Part shown: positions 56,801-64,000 of the stretch, piece by piece
Position numbering within the stretch: position 1 is the first letter of the stretch
Layout of the letters: every line of letters starts with the position of its first letter
Assembly (NCBI GenBank): GCA_006176705.1
Contig: QRFJ01003032.1
Span: forward strand, 1-64,000
Reading direction: 5' to 3'
Length of the DNA: 64,000 nucleotides
Source: Cocos nucifera
Taxonomy: Eukaryota > Streptophyta > Magnoliopsida > Arecales > Arecaceae
Notes under the pieces: generated by a model
What the model saw: the letters and a program-made list of their open reading frames with translations, nothing else
Database searches by the model: none
What the model was told of the DNA's origin: nothing
Position numbers and translations under genes: made by a program

Positions 56801-59800
56801 AACAGAAGATAAGATCTCCTTCAACTTTGGCTGGAGATAAGATCTCCCACAAGCTTCAACCGCAACGTCAACAAAAGACAAGATCTTCCTGGACCTCGGC
56901 TGGAGACAAGATCCCTCCGAGCCTCAACTTCAACGTCAACCTTGACTGGAGACAAGATCTTCCCCGAGTTTCAACTTCAACGTCAACCTTGGCTGGAGAT
57001 AAGATCTCCTCCGAGCTCATCCTGAACTGATGCAGGTCATGATGCAGAGCCCTGAATATGACTTCGGCAGTCGTCCTTTTTGTACTCCCTTCCTTCGAAT
57101 TTCAAACTCGGGAGTGGGGGGGACTATTGTTGGGGATAAATCCTGCTCCCGCCGAAGTCCAACCTGGTGCTTAGCCTAATACAGCTGGTAATCATGGAAG
57201 AGCTTCGATCTGGAATTCTTTCTCCAGTGGCCGAATCCCAGCCGATCTCCTCCAGCGGTCGAACTCGTTCAGTAGCCGAACTCCTTCAGCGGCAGCGGTC
57301 GAGCTCTATCTGAACTCTTCCTTCAGCCGGATTTCTACAGGAGCCGAACTTCTCATTCAGTCGGATTCTTTTAGGAGCCGAATTCGCTTCGAACTCTTCC
57401 TTCAGTTGAATTTCTACCGGAGTCGAACTCCCTCCGGACCCCTCCTTCAGTCAGATTTCTACAGAAGCCAAACTCCTCCTTCGGTTAAGTTTCTACAGGA
57501 GCCGAACTCCTTTCGGACTCTTTCAGTCGGATTTCTATAGGAGCTAAACTTCTTCCGGACTCCTCCTTCAGTCAAGTTTTTATAGGAGCCGAACTCCTTT
57601 CGGACTCTTTCTTCGGTCGAACTCCTCTAGGAGCCGAACTTCTTTCGGACTTTTCCTTCAGTCGGATTCCTCCAGCGAATTGCTCCCGAATGATTCCCTC
57701 CAGACGTATTTCCTTCAGGAGTCCGAACTCCTCTGGAATTGATATATGTCGAAGTTCTTCACCAATCAACGCCTGCTTCCTCCAAACTACGGTCATTAAA
57801 TCTCGACGAATAGTCACTATCAGTCTGACGACGCCTCTCTCTCCGTAGCAAACCCCACGTGGCTCCGAGCGGCCTACTACCGGACGGTATGGCTGTCACT
57901 ATCAGCTTGACGACATCTTCCTCTCCGTACCTAACTCCACGCGGCCCCGAGCGGCCCACTATCAGATGGTATGGCCGTTACTACCAATCAAGCTTCGTCT
58001 ATAAAAAGGAACCCTCCAGATACGTTTTCTCTAAGCTCTCTTCTCCTCTTCGAAACTCTGTCGAACTCTTTCTTGAGCACTCCATTTTTGTTGGCCAGAA
58101 GAGCTGACTTGATTGTCGGAGGATCCTGTCAGAGCCACCACCATCGACTCCGGACGGAACTTTATTTTGCAGGTCACCGACGGCGATTTCGTCTTCCTCG
58201 ACTCTAGCTCGATTTGGCGTCAACCAGATTCTGCACCAAGAGTACCTGACGGCAAGCTTTTGCAAGTTTGGCCCTGCTTTTGCAACTGATTCATATAGAT
58301 TATCGCGAGCTTGAAAGTCACATTGGTTGAAGTTTGCAATATGCCATAAGAGGCCTTTAAACTGAACCATAGATGAGATTGAAAAAGATTTCTAAAATTT
58401 AAACATGCTGTAGCTGTTGAATTAGTATGCAATGATCAAACATTAAATTAGAGTTTAAATTGACATGTCTGGTAGCATACTCACTTTAAACCCATCTTTT
58501 CCAACCTAAGTGAGAGATAGACCTGAAAAATTTACCATGCATGCATTTTTTTCCTTCACTTCCTTTCAAAATTCTTATGTCTCTGAAAAGGCTTTTACTG
58601 TATTGGTTTTGTTTTGCAGTTTGACATGTATATTTAGCTACATACTTTATGTTCATATCTGCTATCGCCATCCTCCTTTGCAGATAGTTTCACTGCTTGT
58701 CGAGGCTGCCTCTTGGTGTTGTACGTTTATTGTAATTGGAGTAGAAACTAAAATCTACATCCACGAGTTCCGGTGGTATGTCCGGTTTGCAGTCATCTAT
58801 GTTCTGATCGGGGAAATTTCTATGTTCAATCTTGTTCTCTCGGTGAGAGAGTACTATGACAGGTAAGATACTTGATTACATTTAGTTACATGCAGCTGCT
58901 TTACCATATCTGCTTCATAGCAGCTATTATCTTCACAATTATCATGTGACAAGTTGGTATAATCATCCAAAATCAAGAATTTGTTTGAATTGTTGAAAAT
59001 GAAAAACTAGAAAGCTCTTAGTAGTAAATATATGTGTGCATGCATGTGCTTTTATGCAACAGCATGCAATAATATTTTAACATGTTTGAATTGTTGAAAA
59101 TGAAAAATTAGAAAGCTCTTAGTAGTTAATGTATATGTGTGCGTGCATGTGCTTTTATGCAACAGCATGCAATAGTATTTTAACACCAGGTGAAGACAAG
59201 TCCATGTAGATTTGAGAAGTCTATCCCATGTCCATGATAAATTCATGAAGCATTAATATTATCATGATTTGTAACATCATCTTTTCATGGATCTGAAACA
59301 GCCCAGTAAATCATATGGATTGCTTATGTCACATCCCTATATTTAGATGCCATCTTTTGTTAAATTTGGACCAGTGTAGTTCACATCTAATGGCAAAATG
59401 CACACTTTCATTTATGCAATTACAGTTTTTGTGCATTTAAGTTGCATTATGCATGCCTTCTCTTATTCAATAGCAGTTTTTATGATTTAAGTGGAAGGGA
59501 AACTTTATTGATGTCTATGTTTGTCTGTGCAGGTCAACATTTTATTTATATATTAGTGAGATAGCATGCCAGGTTTGTTTTTTCATCTTGTATATATCTT
59601 ACTGATACTTAAATTAGTCATCATCATTGGTGTGCCTTAGGAGTCAATGTTCACTTGTCGCATTTCATGAATTTCATACCTGCATTCTGGATGTCTTTGT
59701 TCAGAATGTCATGCCCTTTGATTGGTACAGCATCTTGGTCAAACTTCTTCTGTATCTATTTCAAAGCATGCAAAACTTTGTCAAGGATATTGTTTTCTTA

Positions 59801-61516
59801 ATGCAGATTTTGTTTGGAATTCTGCTGCTGGTGTATGTTCCCAGTTTGGACCCTTACCCAGGATATACTCCAATCAGAAATGAGGTGTCTGTTGATAACA
59901 CAGATTATGAAGCACTTCCTGGGGAAGAGCAGATTTGTCCCGAGAGGCATGCCAATATATTTTCCAGTGAGTACCATGACAAATACGATTAGATACTATA
60001 TAACATTGATCATTATGAAAGACTTGAAGATAAACTTGCATTGCTCTAACTGGTACATCTATCTTGGATCTTTGCTGTGATGTTTTTTGTTAGAAATATT
60101 TTTTTCATGGATGACTCCCCTCATGCAACAAGGCTATAAAAGGCCTATCACTGATAAGGATGTCTGGAAATTAGATAAATGGGATCAGACAGAGACATTG
60201 AATGACAGGTATTCTTTTCTGTCATCTCCTTCATTAGTTTCCTGTTGGATCACTAATAGCGTAAATTGCATAATCTTTGTAACATCATTTTGTTTCAGGT
60301 TCCAGAAATGCTGGGCTGAGGAATCTAAGAGACCCAAACCATGGCTCTTGAGAGCACTGCATCGTAGCCTGGGGGGAAGGTATGAGCTGATAATTGCTAT
60401 TTTCTTCCATAGGTCCTGGAGACACAATGTTCCATTCAAGTTCATTTTCTAAATTACTTTGCATGATTAAATCAACTATATGAGAGATTCAGTTGGATTT
60501 CTAATTTGTCTACAGATTTTGGCTGGGAGGATTTTTCAAGGTAAGAAATACTAATATTCACTGTTTTAGTAGGTCTTTTTCTAAATTATTTGATTTTTAA
60601 TAAGTTGAAGATAAAGATTGTGAACATACTGGAAATCAGCATGGGTACAACTATTTGGTGGTATCCATTTTCTGGAATCAGTTAAATTTAGTTGTTTAAT
60701 GCACGTACAAAAGTTTGTTTAAGATATTTTCTGTGGTATTCTTTTCTAACAAGTTAGACCAAGATTGTTCAAAGTAGATGCATTTCTGGGGCTGCTCAAG
60801 TACAAATCATGAAGGATGGAATGAAACCAATATTCTGAGTTCTCATTAAGAAACTTATGCATTTATGGAGGACCGAATCAACAAAAACACCCAAGAAGGG
60901 CTTATGGTTTTTCTGAAATATCTCCTAGTTGTATCTAGTTCTGTTGTATTTTAGCAATGCTGATTTACATAATTACATGAGATGGTCATGTATTGTTTTG
61001 GTAAGATACATGAAGGGACATGACAATGGTACTTATATGTAATGTGCTGTTCTCTGGATACTTCATTTGTTTCATCATTGTTACCCATCCAAGATTTTCT
61101 CATGGTTTGCATCCTTGAATATTGTCTTGTTGGGTTTATCACTTTGGGACATGTAGTGAAATGGTTACTAACAAATGCACATTACAATTTTTATGAACAT
61201 GTTTGTCTGATGAAACCTCACACCAGTGTGCAAATGCTCTGGAGGAAAAATCTATTCTTGATTATAAAGGGGTTGCATTTCTGGATTCTTTTCCATTTAG
61301 ATGTTGTAACTCTTCATATTGACCTAAAGAAATTATAACCATCCATTTAGTGAAGAATATGTTATTATCTATTCGCTACTTCCATGGTAAGTTTTTTCAT
61401 ATTTTCATATTTTTTTTCATGAATAATTTTGTTTCTTCACCTTGCAACTCACCTTGCAGATCGGTAATGATGCTTCTCAATTTGTGGGTCCACTGATACT
61501 GAACCAACTCTTACAG
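47479..61516 (+). CDS. ABCC-type (MRP) vacuolar ABC transporter, N-terminal 330 codons
   Basis: Eight exons join into 330 codons with consistent phases: 47479-47811, 58684-58862, 59533-59572, 59807-59966, 60094-60208, 60299-60379, 60516-60540, 61460-61516. The protein starts MGFKPLVSYC and shows FGAYTPCG, TAEPLFRLV, LDPYPGYTP, ICPERHANIF, ITDKDVWKLD and KPWLLRAL, all typical of plant ABCC1/ABCC2-like proteins. Five hydrophobic segments (about residues 36-55, 75-94, 112-132, 146-166, 185-197) form TMD0. TMD1, both ATP-binding domains and TMD2 lie beyond the window; full-length relatives are about 1,600 residues. Family members load the vacuole with glutathione, glucuronide, folate or phytochelatin-metal conjugates; the substrate here is inferred. 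No lesions are seen in the exons. Intron 1 is about 10.9 kb owing to element C. Confidence 0.93.
47973..49102 (+). repeat. 5' LTR of element C, 1130 bp
   Basis: Contains about eight degenerate copies of the 45-bp minisatellite (48165-48545), TATAAAAA at 48862-48869, and ends CACCAACA. Small open frames inside come from the minisatellite. Confidence 0.9.
48862..48869 (+). promoter_or_regulatory. TATA box of element C 5' LTR
   Basis: TATAAAAA, in the same position as in the other LTRs of the family. It points along the host gene and lies inside its first intron, so it could start transcripts running toward exon 2. Confidence 0.55.
49107..49122 (+). other. primer-binding site of element C
   Basis: TGGTGCTAGAGGAAGG, 4 bp after the LTR end, nearly the same as in A. 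Confidence 0.65.
49227..50291 (+). pseudogene. gag of element C, one internal TGA
   Basis: One frame from MPPKKVTTRRFAS at 49227 to a TAG at 50289, broken only by a TGA at 49908-49910 (ARN-stop-YSTL). It is otherwise a complete-looking Retrotrans_gag protein: NFKLSHLESYDGT, FFFDQMSHQFAAHF, NVKQKEEKSIRAYVIRFNA, ALKGGLQKNDLLFFL and EEAFKLKDEEA. A degenerate knuckle-like region (YCLYHCDHGHDTEEYIQL, 50556-50610) follows in a decayed part. Good conservation of the rest suggests gag stayed under selection or was copied recently relative to the loss of pol. Confidence 0.85.
50292..50960 (+). pseudogene. gag-pol remnant and pol deletion scar of element C
   Basis: Decayed sequence after gag reads SKYCLYHCDHGHDTEE and GRLGRFLRRQPEV, like A near 7940-8060. 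Near 50765-50785 the phrase ATCATTAATCATATCTCTGG leads directly into GGAGACTTAGTACTTCGGCG, which in A lies at about 11864. Then come AIFKPQSQGKLASDREGWYE and GGTTLPRPLNSENLRMYY, the end of integrase. About 3.7 kb of pol is missing relative to A. Confidence 0.8.
51090..57020 (+). repeat. 5.9-kb palindromic tandem array of element C, 69-bp unit
   Basis: The basic unit is GGAGATAAGATCTCC, TTCAACCTCGGCT, GGAGATAAGATCTCC, then TCCGAGCTTCAACGTCTACG and TCAACA, 69 bp in all. Each GGAGAT-AAG-ATCTCC is a perfect 6-bp inverted repeat with a 3-base loop, and CTCGG/CCGAG forms outer arms around the second. Roughly 80-90 unit lengths, with shortened variants (AACTTCAACGTCAACCTCGG) mixed in. On minus, units free of stops read as a 23-residue repeat (KEILSPVDVDVEARRRSYLQ plus PRL). 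These frames are broken by indels throughout and are not treated as genes. Confidence 0.95.
57110..57127 (+). other. polypurine tract of element C
   Basis: GGGAGTGGGGGGGACTAT directly before TGTTGGGGATAAAT. Confidence 0.75.
57128..58241 (+). repeat. 3' LTR of element C, 1114 bp
   Basis: Starts TGTTGGGGATAAAT and ends TGCACCAAGA before target copy GTACC. About eight copies of the 45-bp minisatellite at 57305-57690. TATAAAAA at 58000-58007. Confidence 0.9.
58684..58862 (+). CDS. ABCC exon 2
   Basis: Codons 112-170 plus two bases: IVSLLVEAASWCC to SVREYYD. Acceptor TTTGCAG, donor GTAAGA. Holds TM segments 3 and 4 of TMD0. Confidence 0.92.
58983..59185 (+). repeat. 101-bp tandem duplication in ABCC intron 2
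   Basis: Copies 58983-59083 and 59084-59185 both start GTTTGAATTGTTGAAAATGA and share AGAAAGCTCTTAGTAGT and TTTTATGCAACAGCATGCAA. Only a few differences, so the duplication is fairly recent. Confidence 0.9.
59533..59572 (+). CDS. ABCC exon 3
   Basis: 40-bp exon, end of codon 171 to codon 184 (STFYLYISEIACQ). Acceptor CTGTGCAG, donor GTTTGT. Fits the short FYLYxSE segment conserved in the family. Confidence 0.85.
59807..59966 (+). CDS. ABCC exon 4
   Basis: ILFGILLLVYVPSLDPYPGY to ERHANIFS, codons 185-237 plus one base. Acceptor ATGCAG, donor GTGAGT. Contains TM5 and the LDPYPGYTP and PERHANIF motifs at the TMD0-TMD1 linker. Confidence 0.92.
60094..60208 (+). CDS. ABCC exon 5
   Basis: KIFFSWMTPLMQQGYKRPIT to TETLND, beginning of the core region (FFSWxTPLM). 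Acceptor TTGTTAG, donor GTATTC. Ends with two bases of the next codon. Confidence 0.9.
60299..60379 (+). CDS. ABCC exon 6
   Basis: FQKCWAEESKRPKPWLLRAL then HRSLGG. Acceptor TTTCAG, donor GTATGA. Phase 2 at both sides. Confidence 0.9.
60516..60540 (+). CDS. ABCC exon 7
   Basis: 25-bp exon giving the split arginine and FWLGGFFK, the start of TMD1. Acceptor CTACAG, donor GTAAGA. Such small exons are easily missed by gene finders; phase and motif both support it. Confidence 0.88.
61460..61516 (+). CDS. ABCC exon 8
   Basis: IGNDASQFVGPLILNQLLQ, codons 312-330. Acceptor CTTGCAG, donor GTAAAT. The next exon of the family (xMQ..P.W.GYIYA) is not found up to 64000, so intron 8 exceeds 2.48 kb. Confidence 0.9.
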
Positions 61517-62154
61517 GTAAATTCCTCTACTGGTGACAACTGCATATATATAAGACACTGCTTTTTCCTGCTCCTCATTTTCTCTCTCTTCTTGATACAT
61601 GTAATGGTCAAAACTTTCAAATTTTTCTATAAAGTTTTTTCAAATGTAAAGACGCCATCTTTTCCAGACTGAACAATCTTTTGGTTTGAAACGAAAATCA
61701 GAATTTCATTATCCATGGATGTAGATTTGTGTGGAAGTTGCTTACAGTCTTGCAGTATTTGTACTGAAAATGTTTCCTTTTCTTTTATGCAGTTATCCTG
61801 CATGATCTTGTTTTCTTGCTTTTACACTTTTGTGAAGTTTTTTTTAGAGGAGGTACAAAATGTCAAAAATTTACAACATATTTTTTTTCATTTAGATGAC
61901 CTAGTCACTGTTTACTAGTTGTACTTTGTACCTCTTAATATCTATGGCCAGTGATGCATGCTTTGTTTCGGGGTGTGCAAAAAAACCGGCTGGACTGCAA
62001 ACCCGATCCGAATCAGTCTTTTCGGTTTGGTTTATATTGGTTTTTTTGAATTTACTTTGGTTTCGGTTTGAGAAAGCATAAAATCGAAAAAATTTGGTTC
62101 GGTTTTAGTTTGAGTTTTAAAAAAACCGATTCAAACCCACTTGACTTGACGAAT

Positions 62155-62213
62155 CATGTGTATATGTATGTACATACATACATATATATAAATAGATGTA
62201 TATATATATGTAT

Positions 62214-62249
<36 letters not shown>

Positions 62250-62385
62250 GCATACATATATATCTATGTATGTATATATACATACATACATATATATACA
62301 TACATACATACATATATATGTGTGTATACATACATACATACATATATATGTGTGTATACATACATACATACATATATATGTGTGT

Positions 62386-62416
<31 letters not shown>

Positions 62417-62587
62417 CACACATATGTATACATATGTATACGTACGTACGTACATCTATCTATGTATCTATCTATATATATATATATGTATGTATGTACA
62501 TGTACGTACGTACGTATGCATACATACATACATACATATATATATAGGTATGTACATATACATACATATATATATAGGTACGTACAT

Positions 62588-62650
<63 letters not shown>
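62155..62650. repeat. (TATG/TACA)n microsatellite
   Basis: Alternating TATG, TACA and TATA words for about 500 bp, nearly free of other sequence. Long tyrosine/isoleucine-rich open frames on both strands come from this and are not genes. Confidence 0.95.
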
Positions 62651-62653
<3 letters not shown>

Positions 62654-62665
62654 ACTGATCCAACC

Positions 62666-63191
62666 CAGTGTTATTAAGGTATTAAGGTGCTTAGGCAAGG
62701 CGCTCTTGGCTGAAAGTGCCTCAGCCTCCTCCAGGCGAGGTGCCTTCGGCCAGGCAAGGCGCCTCTACCGCCTAGGTGCTCACTTGGAGCGAGGTACAAG
62801 GCGCTCGCCTTTGGCACACAATTAAAATTGGTTTTGTCTCTTGGCTGTTCAACTTCCAATTTAATAGCTGCAATTCACTTTAATTTGAAATTACAGCTAT
62901 GGATGATAGATAAATCCTTTAAAAGAACAAAAAGAAAGGGTACTTAAGTAATTTATTAAAAGAAATTAAGAGACAAATAGGTTTCAAAAAGGACATTAAA
63001 GTGTCATAACTTCATGTACCCTGGCTGTACCCCTTCAACTTCCTGTAACGAAGATTTTTAGTTTTAGAATAGACTATATTTATTTTCTATTTTTCTTTTT
63101 TTTTCTCAAAAAAATGGTGCTTGACTTTAATTAGGCGCTCGCTTTTTCAGGACTAGCTCCTTGAGGGCGCCTGGCGCCCTTAACAACCTTG
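62666..63191. mobile_element. MITE, hAT-like, 8-bp target copy
   Basis: Terminal inverted repeats: left CAGTGTTATTAAGG, right (inverted) CAAGGTTGTTAAGG. Next to them are GGCGC-rich subterminal parts (GGCAAGGCGCTC and GGGCGCCTGGCGCC). Flanks ATCCAACC (62658-62665) and ACCCAACC (63192-63199) form an 8-bp duplication with one difference, the size used by hAT elements. No transposase; 526 bp. Confidence 0.72.
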
Positions 63192-63450
63192 ACCCAACCC
63201 GACCTCATCCGACCCGACCTATATATATCTCTATATATATTTTTCAATTTATTTTTCTTATATGTTTTTTTGTATATAAGATAGAATATCAACCCGATAA
63301 GCCGAATCGAACCGAACTAAATTTTTTGGTTCAGTTTCAAGCAGTTTTTATAGATGGTTGGTTCAGTTTCAGTTTTAGAAAATCAATTTAAATCAGTTCG
63401 GTTTCAAATTTAGCTCCAACCTGACCCATGCACGTTCCTACTTTTTATAG

Positions 63451-64000
63451 ATGGATGGTTGGAATGAGAGTCACTCATTCCCCTTCGCATTCCAGAGTCG
63501 AACTCCCCCCAACCAAACATGCCTCTAATGTAAGGGATGGCTTATTAGTTATACTTTGACTTGGAACCTAGATCATCAAGGCCCAGGCCAGAAGGTCAAG
63601 TACCATGGCATTTCAGCAAAGTAGTACTTGTAGTAAGCTAGGAAAAGGAATGAGGAACAACCATGTATAGGTCATTTGAAGTTATCATCTGCTGTAATTT
63701 TTTAATATCTTATGAACCCGTGGAGGACAAGACCATGAGGTAATGAGGGCTTTGTAACCATGGCTAGTAAGGGCAGTGACAAAGTTAGCTAATAATGTTA
63801 TTAGGAAGGTGGGCAAGTGGTAGGATAACAATGTCTGAAATTCAGATCAGATGTAGGATGATTGATAATGAAATCGAATGCCCTGCTATGTTTTTTGAGA
63901 AGTCATATAATGCTAGAAATCTGTTCAGGAGAGTTATTGTGACCTGTGTATTTGCACATTTTAGTGGTTAAAATGCATTTGATCTAGGTAGAAGTTTATG
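63451..64000. other. remainder of ABCC intron 8
   Basis: No exon with family motifs recognised and no mobile-element ends seen. The gene continues beyond the window. Confidence 0.6.

Larger units (their letters stand above)
47973..58241 (+). mobile_element. non-autonomous Tat-type element C, complete, TSD GTACC
   Basis: Flanked by GTACC at 47968-47972 and 58242-58246. Left end TATTGGGGATAA, right end TGCACCAAGA, both slightly decayed. Order: LTR (47973-49102), primer site, gag, deletion scar, last part of pol, 5.9-kb palindromic tandem array, polypurine tract, LTR (57128-58241). It has the same orientation as the host gene. The two LTRs are clearly more diverged than those of D. Protease, RT, RNase H and most of integrase are absent, so movement needed enzymes from another element. 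Confidence 0.93.
47812..58683 (+). other. ABCC intron 1 enlarged by element C
   Basis: Donor GTGAGT at 47812 and acceptor CTCCTTTGCAG ending 58683. Without element C and one target copy it would be about 600 bp, normal for this gene. The insertion lies 161 bp from the donor. Confidence 0.88.
61965..63450. repeat. inverted-repeat element in ABCC intron 8, composite
   Basis: The left arm (GGGTGTGCAAAAAAACCGG, many CGGTTTGGTTT words, 61972-62150) and right arm (AACCGAACTAAATTTTTTGG to GACCCATGCACGTTCC, 63305-63440) are imperfect inverted copies. This is a fold-back repeat type common in plants. Its middle holds a microsatellite and a second inserted element. Confidence 0.5.

Noticed and set aside
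51090..57020. CRISPR-like look of regularly spaced palindromic repeats
   Set aside because: The spacers are themselves repeated and similar, the genome is a plant, and no cas-like genes occur. It is a retroelement minisatellite.
51039..57030. Many minus-strand frames with a 23-residue repeat (SYLQPRLKEILSPVDV)
   Set aside because: They follow the 69-bp array period and are broken by indels; a by-product of the tandem repeat.
62068..62825. Long tyrosine/isoleucine-rich frames on both strands
   Set aside because: They arise from the (TATG/TACA)n microsatellite.

Overview
This window is nuclear DNA of a flowering plant. It is most likely a monocot, and a palm is my guess. The host gene has compact GT-AG introns and a protein closest, from memory, to the monocot ABCC1/ABCC2-type vacuolar transporters. 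The rest is dominated by nested, decayed LTR retrotransposons and AT-rich spacer. There are no bacterial-type genes, no CRISPR array and no tRNA or rRNA gene that I can support.

Layout. (1) 1-5975: 3' part of a Ty1/copia element (gag remnant, integrase, RT, RNase H, 2.29-kb 3' LTR). It is inserted in the 5' LTR of (2) element A, 5976-15356 (+), a degenerate Ty3/gypsy element with two RNase H domains, which indicates the Tat clade. (3) A itself sits in element B, 15357-24478 (gag-pol on -), another Tat-type element with an antisense ORF on +. B's protease is split by a solo LTR of A's family at 20446-22044. (4) 24479-30223: spacer with a possible gene remnant. (5) Element F, 30224-37785 (-): LTRs, gag and an antisense ORF, with pol missing. 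(6) Element D, 38187-43561 (-), TSD AATAT, with LTRs like those of A, gag and a tandem array but no pol. (7) Spacer and a decayed solo LTR, 44840-45844. (8) 46.6 kb to the window end: the 5' part of an ABCC transporter gene (+), eight coding exons covering 330 codons. Its first coding intron is about 10.9 kb long because it contains element C, 47973-58241 (+), TSD GTACC.

The most interesting structure is the relation between A, C and D. C and D appear to lack the same block of pol, with breakpoints at matching places, so they look like members of one non-autonomous lineage that kept LTRs, primer-binding site and gag. Between the deletion scar and the 3' LTR, C carries about 5.9 kb of a 69-bp tandem repeat and D about 1.6 kb of a related 35-41-bp repeat. 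Both are built on a short inverted repeat (GGAGAT-AAG-ATCTCC with outer arms CTCGG/CCGAG). A has only one copy of the 69-bp unit and has amplified a neighbouring 115-bp unit instead. The LTRs carry a further 45-bp minisatellite whose copy number differs strongly between copies. Because 69 and 45 are multiples of three, these arrays create long repeat-protein reading frames that are probably not genes.

How the parts work together: the host gene is the only clearly functional unit, and its coding exons look intact. Every retrotransposon pol seen is broken by stops or frameshifts or is deleted, so any mobility of C and D would have needed enzymes from elsewhere in the genome. All alignments were made by eye; identities and copy numbers are estimates.
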